NCBI GenBank assembly: GCA_037576195.1
Contig: CM075102.1
Span: 44,140,745-44,204,744 of the forward strand
Source of the DNA: Phytoseiulus persimilis
Taxonomy: Eukaryota > Arthropoda > Arachnida > Mesostigmata > Phytoseiidae
Reading direction: 5' to 3'
DNA: 64,000 nt
Positions 35,678 to 50,300 of the stretch are shown one piece after another; position 1 is the stretch's first letter, and each line of letters begins with the position of its first letter. Below the pieces are notes generated by a model. The model worked only from the letters and a program-made list of their open reading frames with translations. It did not search any database and was not told the DNA's origin. The position numbers and the translations under genes were made by a program.

Positions 35678-38600
35678 CTGCCACCACATGCCCTCAGTTC
35701 AATACACATTCATATGTCTCTCGTCTCCGTCCAGCGAGCTCCGTTCCTCCTCGCCCGTAGTCCCCATCCTCGTCCTTTGTGTCAGAGCTGTCAGTCGGAG
35801 GCGGCGAAACCGAGACCGTTGAGAGCGCCGCGAATCTTGAACACGTTAAAGATGCCCCCGCCGAAGAGAGCAGAGACTCGGGCCCTGAGGCGAGCATCCG
35901 ATAAAAACACTTGAGTCACCCCCGACAACCCCGTGCACTCTCCCCACCTATCAGTCGCCACATCCACCCGACGAACCCTCCGGCCCCATGGATGGTCGCG
36001 CACACATTTCTCCTCCAAACCCGGCCGCCGTCGGAACAAGCAAGCAGCGGGAAGCGAGCCCACAGAAAAGCAAGCCTCGACAAACGGGGCATCCAGGAAA
36101 AATGGATTCAGCGCTAAAAGCCTCCGGTCACTTATCTTTTTTACTTTCTCTCCGTTCTCTCTCCGTGCGAGTTGTGCTCTCGCTATTTTATCTTGGGAGC
36201 GCGCTTCTCGTTTTATCTTAAGCCGTGAGCGCATCATCGGAACCTCGCGCAGGTCGTATCCCCGGCCCCCTTCTCCGACAACTACGCCTGTTTGTTGCAC
36301 TGCCTCCCTTCTGCTAACCTGATCTGCCGCACCTTCATTTCAGCCGCTGCTCTCTACGGCTTTTCTGGATCCATCTGCCGTTCTGCCTCCGTATCTATGA
36401 ACTCTTGTCTCGTTCAGCTCCGGCTCATACAGGGTCAGGACGTCGGCCATTAATGTTTGCGGATGGCTTGGAGTACGCTCGTTTGCCTTCAAGTGGAGCA
36501 GTACAAGATGTTTGCCCATCTGCTTGAATGTCCGCTCGCCTGCTTTCCGGCGGCTGCGCGGACGGTAATCATTCTCCGTCATACGAAATAAAAATAAAAT
36601 ATCTGCTCAAGCAAACAGACATAAATGAATGCACTGCGACGACCAGACGTGTACGCGTCCACCCGAGACACGGCAGACACGGATCTCTTTCAGCAGCGGA
36701 ACCCGAGGGAATGTGGTTCAAGCGGTTGAAGCCCGGGCTCTAACGATGAAACATCGCGAAAACGTTTCGAAAAATTCAAGATGCATTGGGGAACAGGCGT
36801 TCTCGATCGGTCGGACGGGACGTCACGATCGATCGATCTCATCAGGATGAGGTGTCAGAACGATTTTCGCCGAGGAGGCTCCAGGAGAGTTCACTGATGA
36901 TACAGGTTCTTGGGGAATACCCCCCGAAAGTTTGATTTTCCGCGATGCAGGAATTCTCCGTCGCTGATGTTCGATACCTGATTCGTGTGCCCGCTCTCAG
37001 CCAGGAAATCGGTTTTCTCACAAAATCGGATCCGATCCTTCTTGATTCATGTCGTATCTTGCCTCCCACATAGCTTTTATCTCCAATCGTTTCTTCGTCT
37101 CTCTGTTATTCTCAATGTTCAGGAAGGATCTGGTTACGCTTATGCTTTGAAGCGAAGACGAATGATCCTATTCACTGGCTTCCGATGACTGTCTGCCCCG
37201 AATAATGATCGAGCTCAATGCTCTGGATCTTAGTATTGATGTTGAAGAAGCGGGGATACTCTGTTCCGGCAAGAAAACCTGCCTGGTCATGTTTCCTCGA
37301 AGACTCCCAGCTTTAGCTCGCCGACAAGTCTGCTCCTAGAGTTCTGATTCTCGACTCAGGATAACTGAGCGACAATCGCCCCATGATCCGGATCTCTTTT
37401 CTCGGTGTTTGTATCGCCGTGAAGAGAAGTCTTGATCATTCCACAAAGATGCTTCATCTCGACTGCCTATTGGAGCTTCCCGCTACTCATCTCGGCAACT
37501 TGTGAGAAATTCCCGCGAAGTTATCCATCATACCCGTTCTGACCTCACGGGATTCCAAGAATGGCTCTTGCCTTCAAATTCACAACGTATTTGAGTTGCG
37601 AGAAGCGGGCAAATGAATGCTGTTCCCAGCTTTGGGCATTTGAACCGCACAACTCATCGAGCATCCCGGCAACAACTCCCGACGTCCTCGTTTTTTTCCC
37701 ACTCCACAAGCTATCCCGGGACAGACCCTACTGTGAGGGAGTTCTCGAGGAATTAGTTAAACAAATCGCTCCATGAGGAGCGGGGATCGGTACAAAAATG
37801 GTTACGCTCTTCACTCGACGACCTCCTCCCCAAAGGTCATCAGCTCTCCGACGGATGAAACGCGAATGAATCGTCTAGCATATAACGATTGAAGTCGTTT
37901 CTTATTCCTGGATGCTCCTCGCGGTATGTCCGCTCAGCCGCAGAGAACAACGGTTTCATTTCCCGGCACGGGCGACCTGGCGCAGCAACAAGTCGTTGCA
38001 ACGTCCTCGAATAACATGCGCTCAGACAGTTCTGCCGCCGACAGTTCTGCATCGATGCTCCTGAGACGGAACCCTCGTACCGCCCTCATTTTTGGAAGTG
38101 CGAGGAACCTTTCAAGGCGTCTGCGTGCTGGAACATGTGGGAATCGCTCGTCGCTTGGTAATGAGGTGGGGCTTGTACCCAACTCGCCGATCCGTTGGAA
38201 AAAACATTTCACATCTATTTGATGGTAGAAGAACGAGAGCACACTAGCTTGCTCTCTCCTCGAAAGAGCTCCTCCGACATGACTTTTCCCAGCCTGAATT
38301 CTTGTTCGCCTGGCCCACATGAGACGTAACAATGAGCGAGAGAGCACCAAGTTCAACCTCGGAGAATTTCATCCGTGGTCTCGTCTGCGCCAAAACGCTC
38401 AGGGCTCGAGAGGCGCAGGAGCTGTCGGAAGGAGTCCGGAAGTATGATCACTGCTCACTCACAACGAACCACTCGCACCTTCCGGGTGAACTCGCGCCTG
38501 ATCGCCGTCACACTGCGCTCGAGCCCACTTCGCATCTTACCCTTGGAATCACCGCGCTCAATCGTGAAGAAACTCTTCAGAACCCCGATCGGATAGGGCA

Positions 38601-41600
38601 ATCATTGTTCCAAGACGCTCCCACGCGAGACAAATCGAGATAGCAGGCAACAGCAGGATCAAACCCACCGCGTCACCAACTATTTGCGGTTGCGGGACAG
38701 ATGCCACAACCCCAATCCTATCGACCATTTCGGCCTGATTCACTTCCACCGCTCTCCTCGTGGGACCCAGTTCTGTGTCGAGCCCGTGTAGTGTAGAGTC
38801 AGGAATGAGCTCCACACTGGGACTGGCCATAAACAGATAATAAGCTCTCTATACGGAGACTCGGTGTAGATCACAGTATTCCGCTGCCACATTTCACTGT
38901 TGAGAAAACAACGATTTTTCTCAATGCTGAGCTCAAGTTCGTTCTCTTTCAGATTGTCTGGTCATCGGGGCCGGCGCGTCGAGTGCCCTCGATATTGAGT
39001 CGTGGAAGGAGAGTTCGGAAATAGGGGCCGCCTGACGTCGTCAAAAGCAATCATCCGGTTTCATCAGAAACAATCCACAGCAGGAAACTCTCAACGTATT
39101 TCGAGAGAGGCGTTTGGATCATTGCATTCGAAACCACGGCAGGAATGCGGGAGCAGTATGAAACCGTTGTAAATGAGCCTCATGCGGCAGTTTTACGGAG
39201 CAAAAGTACGATTGCGAGCGAACCGTCACGTATTTGCTTGTCGACCGAATGAAGTGATGAGGCCGCCTTATGGTCGAGTCTCAGGAATTCATTCCGAGTC
39301 AGAGTGAAGTTGAGCTATGCGGATGCTCGTTCGGATTCCTCCAAGGTCTTATCTTTACCGGAACATCGAACAAGAATGGGGATTCCGAGTCACTGGTTTG
39401 TGTTTCATTCGTATCAGATGGATCGACTCGAATAGGAGGATCCCTATCCCCGTCGTGCAGCCGGTGAACAGGAGCCGTGTTTGAAGACGGTGTCCTTCGG
39501 TGGAACGGATTCCGCTGCATCGGATTGGATGCCCGAAATCGTATGGTCCGTCTTCGGACATGCCCCACTATGAGCGAAGTCCGGTAATGATGGATTGTCT
39601 GAAGTTTTTCGAAGATTCCAGACCTCGAGTAGCATTGATCGGATCGATCAATGTCAGGATTCTGACACCCGGAAACCCTCTTCCACTTCTCGTTATTCGT
39701 TGCTCCCCTCTGGCCAGAGACTTCTTCAGCTCGCGGCGCGTAGGAGCACGGCACAGCTGATGGGCCTCCGATTCCTCGGGTAGGCCTCGGGTCAGCATCG
39801 GACGTTGTTATGCAAGCAAACACTCCAAGCTGACCACTCGGCCACCTCAGCCGTCTGCCTCGTGATCGTGAGTCAGCCCCGAATTTCCGGCAGATCCGAC
39901 CGAAAGCTGTCTGTTTTGAAACCAGACTTGGAGCGATTCTGCTGCTCCAAGCTGTCGCTCTGCTCTCTCCAGCTCGGCACAAGTACACTCCCCAGATGAT
40001 TGCAGGAGCTAACTCCAAGCGGTGCAGCTCAGACGGTGCTGCGAGCGAAACACTTGTTGTCACGGACGAATGGAAGCATTCAACTACCAAAACGACGATG
40101 ACGACGACGATAACATCACGAGGAACGATCCCATTTGAAAGTGAACAAGCGAAGTCTGGCCAGAGTTCGGCGGGAAAAAAAAAGACCCCGCCACAGCGTG
40201 GGTTGCTGCACAGAAAAAGCCATTGCATGGACAATGCCCTCACCCGACTTCCTCTGGTTCGAGGAGACCCAGGGAGGGAAAACGAGCGAGTGTACAACGA
40301 GCGACCGGAGTCTTCTTGAGTTCTCTGCTTTGTTTCGCCCCGACCAGCCCGGTCTGTTGACGAAGGCTCGCCTCCTCTCCTGGGCGCTGTTCAAGTACCT
40401 CGCAATCCACGAGCGCGGGGTAAATAATTGCTTCGCGCACTCCTTTACCCACTCGGATGGGTGGCAATCGAGCGTCCTCGCACGATCTATCGAAACGGAG
40501 CGGCCGCAGCTCCGATCGATTCCCGCCAGATAAATTCGAACCACAACAACATCGTTCCGCATGCGAACTGCGTTCGTGTTCACTCATTCCAGTGAAGAAA
40601 GCGCCAGTGTAAGATCGAAGCGAGCTGCGCCGCGAAATCAGTGAGCTCCCCCCGGGCCGAAGCGCGTTTCCATCCTGTTGACCTATTGCGCGTCGTACTT
40701 CCGTTTGGTGGGTCGCCGTAGTTTCACGGGTGCGGCAGAACACCAGCTGAATAATTCACCGAGAACTTTATGACAATGATCTCAGAACTGCTCATACAGC
40801 TTTCGGTATTGCCGGCGCTCCGTTTCGTCTGAACTATGCATCAGCAGTATATTACTTATTCACTCGAGCGTTTGTCCTTTCGCGGGACGTTCACCTCTTC
40901 CGCACTCCCCGTCGGTCGATATGGCTGTTCCCATCGCTGCGGCGGACGCTGTCAGGGTGCCATCAAGGTGCTCCACGCAACGAACTGCGATGTTGGCAAC
41001 AAAGTTGTTACGCTGTGAGGATGCGGAGAATCCGATCACTGGCACGATACTTCCCGTTTGCTTATTTAGGACGCGGAAAGCATTACGACCGTTGTTGCTC
41101 GGTGAACACTGGCGATACATTGCACCACCATCCACATTGGCTGCTATCCAATGGATCGGAGACCAAGGCGGTTGCGGCGGAACTACGGAGCCATCTGTGG
41201 AGCAGGAGCGTTGGCCGACCAAGCCTTCCTAATCAATACGGGGAAGCCGCCAAAGGAAGAATGACGGATGACCGCGGGGAGTACCTGCCCCATTCAATCA
41301 AAACCAACAACGGAGGGATCATTTGCAAAAGTTTCTCTCGAACGAGCATCGTCCTCACCATCGCTTCTCCACGTGTCACTTATTTTTCACATCACACGCT
41401 AATGATATGACCAGATTCCCGATCGACAGTCGAGCGTGAGAAAGCCCCCCTCCCTTCGGCAAGGGCGCGATCGATTCATGCTCCAGAAGGCAGGCAACGG
41501 AGCCGAGCCGACTCGAGTCGGATCGGGCGACACATGGAATCAGAATCCAGCTGTCCCATTTCTCAACGGAAGCTTCGAGGATCTCAGAAGCACGCAGCGA

Positions 41601-44600
41601 TCTCGAACCTCTTCATATCCGAGCGGTTGAAAAAGGACGTTTTCCGGCGAAAGGGGCTCCCACAAAATCGTGGTATTCCCCGGGCGCTTCAACGTCGTGG
41701 TCGGATCGATTGCTGGACAACGATGTCCGATTCCGAGTTCGTTTTGGCAACCGGCTCCGACAACGGTCACTGCACGCTCCCCCAGGCAGTCTTCGGCGAA
41801 AAGCCACACACTGCCAAAAACGCGCTCGTTCAAGCCCCCAGTCCCAGGAGGACCTCTGCCATATTGTCCCGCGCTCTTCACCCGCGCCGCTCAGTGGTGG
41901 GATCACCTGTCAGGGGAGTATCTCACATACCGAGCTGACACTAAAGATGCCTCTGTCCGCCGACCTATAAGGCGTCCTGCCATCGGATCTGGCCGAGTAC
42001 ACTTGCCTTCCGCCTCCCCGAGGCATCGCACTCGGCACCGGACCTATCATCGACCGCTGTTGCCTCCCCACCAGGCAGTAGAGTTGGGATAGAAAAGGTG
42101 AGCCCTAGAGCAAATTACCGCTATTCACGCAACAGACATCCGCACTTAGGCGGGAACGGCGCGCGCGCAGGGTGTATTCTCCGCCGGTTGCTCGAAATCG
42201 GAGGAATCAGGGGTTGAGGCTGCTCCCATCGCGGATGCTGCTTGCGTGTCGTCGCATCTCACTGAAAGGAACTTCTCCTCCTCCGCCACCGCCGTCGTCT
42301 TTCACCTGAATTCAGAGCCCCCCCCCGAGTAGCCTCTGACACAATGTCACAAGCAATTACCCGTCGGGTAAATCCTCCCGCAAGTCTACTTGCGCACCCA
42401 CACAAGCATGTCCCCTCACGCAAACAACAACAGCAAGGACGACGACGACAACAACAACAAGATGTACGATATGGCCGACACCGGTGGGAGAACAGGCGAT
42501 CACAGCCTAATAGTCAGGACGGTAAAGGAGATCTGAAACTCCGGGCGATGTACTACTCAACGCGCCCGGGGTCCTCGTCGAAGCTGAGGTTCAGGGGACG
42601 TCGAGTGGGAAGTTTCCGGAATTCTCCCTCTCGGAATCTCCACACACCCCGCGGATGCCCCGGGAAACCTGGGCGAAGATGACATTGTCGACCTCCTGGA
42701 TGTGCTTCGGTCTTACCCTCGAACCGCTCTCAGTGTCTTTTCAGTCCTAGGCTTCTCATTAGCCTAAAAAGACATTTATTCTACGGCGAAAAAAACATCT
42801 TCAACGTACGGCCCGGTTGTCATCTCTCCTTGTCCGCTGACGACGAAACCGAAGTGAAGCCCGCTGCACCGACAGGCAAAATCCTGACCTCGGCAAATCG
42901 AATTACGGGATCCCGACCGACCGCTTGCGCTCACCTCCATGATTCTCTCTCGCGATCTCCTCCACGATCTCCAACCTGAACTTCCATCGCTGTTCCCCCT
43001 CTGTTGTCTTATATCCTCTCGAATGGATGGGTTCGCATGCGATAAATGGCGTCGGCAGCGAGTCGAAAAACAGGACGGAGAGCTCCGCTCCGCCTCGCAT
43101 TTCCGTTAGTCGGTACCGAAACCGGCTGGATCCTGCGTCTCTAACGAATTCGAATCCCGCGAAGTCTTCCGTGGAGTCTAGGACTCCGGGAAGCTCTACA
43201 GGTTGCTTCGAGTAATTCGAAATGGCAGCGTAACATGCTCAGGAGAGCATCCACTCCGTCAGCTCGAAGAAGGAGCCCATAGAGGAGGGGCGGGGACAGT
43301 AGAACAGCGACGGGACTGCTGTGCTCACAGAGGGAGGAATGGAGAAAAAGTCCAGGTGCCTTGCAATCCTTCTGACGACTATTTGTTTTCGAAGCCTCCG
43401 ACTCACCGCTCGGAGAAGAATAAAGACTCCACCGGCCGGGCCCGGCAGGTCAAGGTCGGTTTGGTTTATGCAGCGGAGATAAAAAAACTTCCTCGCTACG
43501 CTCATGGGTCCACACTTCTTCCAGCAGTACTTATCGGGCCGCACCTGCGGGAAAGGCAAAAATTCGCCTCCAAAAACGGCAGGAGAGCATCATACTGATC
43601 TAATTTGGATCAACCGCATTTAGGGAACTCGGTCGTAGACGCTGCTCGAGCAACGGACCATGACAAACTCGATAATGGCACAGCAGCCTGGCATCGAAAG
43701 GGGAGGGCGACAGAATTACAGACATCGACCGACCCCTCCGTGGCGACCAGATGGATCCCGCAGGGAATGTCCTCTGATCCTTTAATTCTCACCCCAATCA
43801 GCGTTCAGTTCAGTCTTTGCCACAGCACACTCTCGATGGGGCTAGAAAGATTGCCACGTTTCCGGCTCAGTCGATGGACTCCACCTCTGAACTGGCGCCT
43901 GAAAGTTGAACATGAAACTTACCTCGGCTTGTGGAGCAAAACATCCGGCGGATATCGAAGGCCGCTGCGGCGTTGAGAGGAGCGTGGTTCTGGCTTGTAC
44001 TGGTATTCTTTGACCGCGAGGGCTAGTTGTTGCTGGGTGCGAAGAAAGACCATCCGAGCGACGACTGCCCTCCTGAGTACAAACGGGTCGTCGCGTGTTG
44101 GTCGGGGTGCGGCCGCGATGCCGGCGACGCTCGTGCTGGAATAAACCATTCAGTGAACCAAACCTCGCGACAATCAGGTGTCGAACCGTGCGACGGGCAC
44201 GACTCTTGATCAGATCTGCCGCATATATCTAGGTAATCTGGTACAATCGGCACACCGACCGATATTCGTCTGCATTATAAATAGCCAATGGTGGGAGATC
44301 ACGTATGCGTGTTTGTAGCTGCAGTCGATAGGCGGATCGTACCGTTGGGTAACATTGTTGACTGGTGGAGAGGCGACCGCTCGCGAGTCTTCACCGCGTG
44401 GAACATTCGTTGGCTGTTGCGGCTCAACGAGATAACCAGGAAACGTGTTTTCTCGGTGTGATGTGAACAGGTATGGGACCGTCGGTGAGGAAAAAGAAGG
44501 CGAAAGCGAGGGAAACGATCCCTGTCAGCATTCGCCAGGAGGGTTCGATACAAATCAAAATCGCGACGAAACCCTGAGAAACGGTGGAGACAGCAGAAGA

Positions 44601-47349
44601 CCCGATGAGGCGGAAGAAATGAAGCCAACATAGGACGAATTGGCAGCTGAAGTCTCGATCATTTGGAACTTGCGTTCACAGAATGTACAAGAAGCGATTC
44701 CCGGACCTCGCGGACGCGGGTAATATCCCACGGAGGAGGCAACGGCGTTTTGTGCTCGAAAAATCACCAAGACTTGTACCTAATGTATGCGAGTGAACTT
44801 TCTCAGAGTTCGGCTACCGTGAGAGAGGCGGTCAGCCGGCCGAGTCAAACCAAGCGGGCAGGACAACAAAAAGGCGAATGAGGAGAAATCGGCCGAGGTT
44901 CTACTCGACCCGAAGCCAGACACAGAGGAAGGGCGTAGCTCGAGACTTCGCCATTTACTTCCAAGGCTAGCTGGAACGGTATTCGGACCAGACTCTGACG
45001 CACCGTTCAGAGTCACGGGCTCACTGTGATTCGCAACGAGCTTTTACTTTTCCACTTTATTCACCATCAAAGTATACTCAGAGGCGATGAATGACTGGGC
45101 TGTGATGGATCACCTCGCTTCAGGCATAAGCTGCCAAGATGATGACATGGACGGTCACGCTGAACAAAGCTTTCCAGGATTGAGAAGCGTGGGACCTTCG
45201 TTCAAGTATTTGCGGATGATCATGGTGAGCGCGATGGAAATCCGGTCCAGCGAAGAGCTCCCATCCGAATCAAGAGCGAGTAGGTCTTCAGCGCAAGAGG
45301 AGCAATAGAGAATTAGGATACAGAGGGTGGCGGTCATTCCTGAACCATCGAAGACCCTGACTGGAAGCGTTGGATCTCAGTGAGACGGGGAAGACGATGA
45401 CGAAACCATTGTCGAAGTCGTTCATCGTTTGTCGGCTCTGAGCTCCCCTCGAGAGCACCCCGTTATGAACTCGTGTTTCTACGTACCAGACCACGCCACC
45501 CCGAAAGACACTAAGGAGGCCTCACAGTCGGATTTATAAACACCGGCCGAACAAACATGCCGCAAGGAAGAATGAGCAGCAAGTTGAACACTCTATAGCC
45601 ACCATTGCAGTTGTCGTATCCCTTCGACCACACCAATTTCATCCGACCCGCTCGTCACTGGAAAGGTCCATAGATCATTGAATACAGTGGATTATCCTTT
45701 CCGACGCGACAGTCTCTATTAGAGAGAAGGTCCCACCCTTCCAAGGAATTTGGAATGAACGGGCATGGTCCTCCGTCAAAGAGACACATGCCAAGACGAG
45801 ACCCCCGATGTACGGGCACCCCTTGAGACTGTGCGCTAGACGGTCGAGCCATCTATCAGACTATTTACGGTCGACATCCTTTCACTTCTAGAGTCACTTT
45901 TCTATTGTACGAATCTGAATCGCTCTCTTTTACCACTCTCTATCTTTGGCCCCCCGAGCTAGACAGAAGGGAACAGCATGAGAGGAAGCGGCGCGCCCGG
46001 GAAATCGCTGCGAAGGTCCCCCTTGAGCTCCCTTCCTCTCTTTGAGACGAACCCTCATCCTTCCTGCTCCCGTCACTTATTTCCACACAAATAATGAAGA
46101 TTCCATCCATCCAGGTCTCGAGGAACAGTCGACCGCCAAGGTCATTATCCTCATCATCAAGTGGAATTAGCTTTGAGTTTTCCATTATTAATATTTTTCC
46201 CGCTACTGCCTCTTTTCCTCCCTTATTTCTTCCCCACCTCAGTCACATTAATCACCTCTGCGCAGCAAGGTGTCGTCTCAGCATCGGCGACGAGAGGAAT
46301 CGGAATCGACGGAACAGGATTCGAATCGCCCTCAGCGCCAGAGTTCGTGTATCTTGTATGCCTCAGGAGTGAGGAGATCTCCTCGGCGACTGTTGTCGAT
46401 AGTACGCGGATGGCGAGGCGCTTGTTTCTTTCCTCTGATTCTTTTTTTTTTCGTTTCGTTCGAGATAGGAAGAGAGCATTTACATCGCCCCCGCTGGCAC
46501 GACGGCGGTGCTCCCATCAAAAGCCCATCACGTTACCTTCAGGCCATTAAACAAACGGCATCTTCCTCCCTAGGCGGAGTACAACAATTGCACAACAACG
46601 AACTCCAAAAACTTCTTTGACTCTCTTTGGCTGTTGTCTTGCTGTTTTTCCATTACGCCGTTCGGCTGATCCGAGTTTTCGATCTCGCTCCCTGAACTCG
46701 GGTTCCGAGTTGACTGAGCTCGAGAAGTACTTGTCAAGTTCTGACGCGTCGGCCATCCTGAGAAGCCCAGCGCCTCCTCCCCGAATTCCGCCTCCCGCAT
46801 GAAGGAATCAGAGTTGCGGACTTTTCCCACGTTTTCGCCGCTTCTCCCGGAACGCCAACTCGCGAATTCGGTTGACGATCTCGTGGCAAACGTGCACATC
46901 CGACTTGAGAACAACTTTGAATATGTTTGGTCTGATGTTGCTCGCGGCGTTGCCTTCGGGGCGCGACGTGTAGCGGCCTTGCGGTGGGAGTCTGATTTCT
47001 TGTGTGACGTGCGGTTAAGCATTCCCAAATCAAAAAACCGCGCCGCAAGTTGACCGCGCATCCTCTGGTGGCACGTGCTCCTCCTAATGCAAGCGCACGT
47101 ATTCGCATGCAGGCAACGCACGTTCGAACCCCTTACAAGCGCGTCCTGGTCATTGGTTCACGTGTTTGTCCTGACCTACGTAAATCGTTGGTCTGTTCTT
47201 CATGTAGAACATGGTGTTGTTGTAGCTCTTCTTCCTCGTCTCGTCGGATCCAAAGCCCAACTTCCCACTAGGAACGTTATCTCAAGTATACCGACGCTCA
47301 AGGTGATCCCCCGTGATCTCGACGTTATTACCGTGGAGGAGAACCCCTT

Positions 47350-47382
47350 CTCTCTCCTCTCTCTCTCTCCTCTCTCTCTCTA
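47350..47382. repeat. CT-rich microsatellite
   Basis: Interrupted (CT)n tract. Confidence 0.9.
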
Positions 47383-50300
47383 CCGATCTGTCTGTCATCA
47401 CGTCGAGCACTTGGATGGGAACTCAATCTCGATATGGACTGTCTCAGACTCCTGACAGTGCTTCGAGCATCTCAGGAACGTTTTGACCGTTTTGAACTAG
47501 CGGGTTTTAGGCTTGAAGGCCGCCCAAACATCGCATTAGGCCAACTGGGGGCCCAATTGGGGCCAATAGAAGCTGAATCCGGAAGGCAAGTAACGTCCGC
47601 GGTACGCCAGACCTCGGACGGTCCGCTCGTTCCCATTGTTGTCTCGTAAGCAAGCCGGTCAGCTGGGGAAGGGAGACTGACAGAGTAGCGAGCTGGCTGA
47701 CTGTCTGCCCAACTGAATGACTGAACTGGTTGACTGCGGGGCGAGGAGACGGGGCGCGTTCCTCACGCCTACTGAATAATTCCCACGGAACAGAACAGGC
47801 CAGCAACGATAACTATCAATTATTTAAAAGCAGCTCGACCCAAATAAACATTGACCGGCGAGCAACGGATACGCTTCCGTCCTTCCCAATACTTTTCTGC
47901 CTTCGCTTGCATGATCGCATTCTTATGATCATACGCGAAGGGATCCTCCGCTTGTCCTCCTCCGGGTCGTTTCTCTGCAGTCGCCAATCAAGACTTAATG
48001 AAGTTTGAGCCTCCCGTGCTCGCTCGCGCCGTAATAATAAACTCGATCACAGCTGACTGACAACGGAGGGTTTTTCCGAACCGAGCGGCGCGCACGCTAT
48101 CACGGAGAGGGTGAGGAACATATTCTGTTTCTTATGTGAGAAAACGTCCGCAGTTATAGGTGCGTAGCGTACCAGGTTACTGGATGAACAACCTGCATTC
48201 TCCGTTCGACCAGGGGAGGCACAGGCAGCCAAACAGTCCTACCTGTGATTAACTTCCTCGCGAGCTAAGGTGGCTGTTGTGACCGTCACGACTTCGGACT
48301 CTTCGCAGCGGAACGCGCCGAGCCTCCGTGATTCCGGCCCAGTAGTTTTCCGAAGTGTCTCTTCTCGGAACCGGCCGCTGTGCAGCCGGCGAACGCAGGC
48401 AGATGGTTTTTTCTCCATCCAGTTCAAGAAGTAATCAGCTGTGGGAACCTCCCGTTCTTGGATTCCGGAAAGTTTCAGAGGGCGCCAGGTACGCTCCCAC
48501 CGGTCGCGAAGTCTTCGTCAAGCTGAGCCGCTGCCCGAGCTCGATGCTCCCGATGACTGTCGTCGACTCATTCAGCTTCTGGTTCGTCTCTAATCGTTCA
48601 CGCCAAGAGCTCCTGACAACTCCATATACGCCTTGTCTCCTAGGAATGAAATTCGGTTCTCCTGACTTCCCGCCGGGTCTGGACTGGGATTCAGAATCAT
48701 CCGAGCCCGGGTGCACAACCCGAATCTGCTTCTCGAATCACAATGATAAATCCCCTGCACGAAGCTGTTTTCCCGAGACATTGGTCCGAGACACGAGATG
48801 GTCGAGCGATGTCCACTTGGCTGGATACGACACGGAATTCACTCATTCGAGGGTAAGCGAGCGAGGAGCCCGCGCCCTCATTTCTCATCTGGATGCAAAA
48901 ATCGACCTTTCTCCCTAATCTATTGGAGAGATGCGGGAGTCCTGCGCCCTGATTCTCAATCGTCTGATATTTCGCTTCAAAGAGGCATTGGAAAGTCATA
49001 AATACACAACATGTCAGTTCAACGCGTTTCATTGTTATCCGCCCTGCTGGAAGCTATGCTGAAATTTAAGCAGCATCGGACAATGATGTGCGGACTGATC
49101 TGATATACATATTTGAGGGTCTTCAGGGAAAACTTTGCTGCACCGGCGGGAATTACTTTTGTGATTCTGAAGCGCGATTCGGAGGTTATGGTCGCGAGTC
49201 TCAAGAAAGATCATAGGGCATGCTTCTGAAGTTTGGGAACCACGCTACACTGGGATGCGCCAGTGGCGTATCGAGTCGACTAGTTTGGAGGGAGAAACAG
49301 AGCGTTTTCGAGAAGCGATCCCAACCGTTCTTAGCATCAACTCGACCCAAAATCAGACCTTCCGAGGCCGATATACATGCTCCGCCGAAACCGGACTCTT
49401 TTTCTCAAACAACACAATCTGCGAGGGAGTTCACAATTTTTGAGAGAAAGTATAATAAGGGAGTCGTAATCTTGATCACGTCTGAATCGCGAAACCACGA
49501 TCCCTCGATTTTCACGAGTGTTATTTGGCTTGAAAAGCCTTGAAATAGAAGCTCCGAATTCCCTCGTGCCTGCTTGGAGCGAAGGTATGTGCGATTGAAA
49601 CAACGGGGGAAGAACTTCCACATTCGTTCAATGCCTCTCTCATCGCCAGCGTTCGGCAACTGTTTTGCAGCAGAGGCTCTGAATGGCGTCCAAGACGAGT
49701 CTACGCTGTCGTTCCGGAGCCTTCCGCAGCTCCGGTCCCCCCCGATCCGAACAGCCGCGGCTATCCTCGTCAGCCGACGGCATTCAGAGCGTTGGCGTAG
49801 TGGATCTTCTCCCTTTTCCGGCTTTGATAACAAATGAGATCAGCTGCGGCTCAGCTCCGACTCGTTCCATTGAAGCTCGAATGGAGCCCAAAAAGGAGCA
49901 GTCTTCACAATGGGAGTACAATAACACTTATTAATATCGCTCTGCGAACAACCAGATAGCCGGCCAATCGTAACGGCCACCTCGCAGAATCGTCCTCGAA
50001 CTCTCATCATCACTATTTTGATGGTCGTCTTCCATTCGACGATTATTATCCCCCATCGAGGACTAGTACGTTTTGAGAAACACCCGGGTCGTGAGCCCAA
50101 AGATTCGGCGTTCGGAAGCTACAGTTCGTTCCCATCTTCTGTCGGTACGATGAGGAAAACGAGCAGTCGAACAGCCGTTACAACGGCTTCAACAGAAGTG
50201 TGAAGAGTACTTCTAATACAATAAATAATTATTCGGCGACAGATGGTCGTCCAGACAAGCTGGTAGTTCCTCTCGACTTTCTGCGATCCGTTATTCGACA

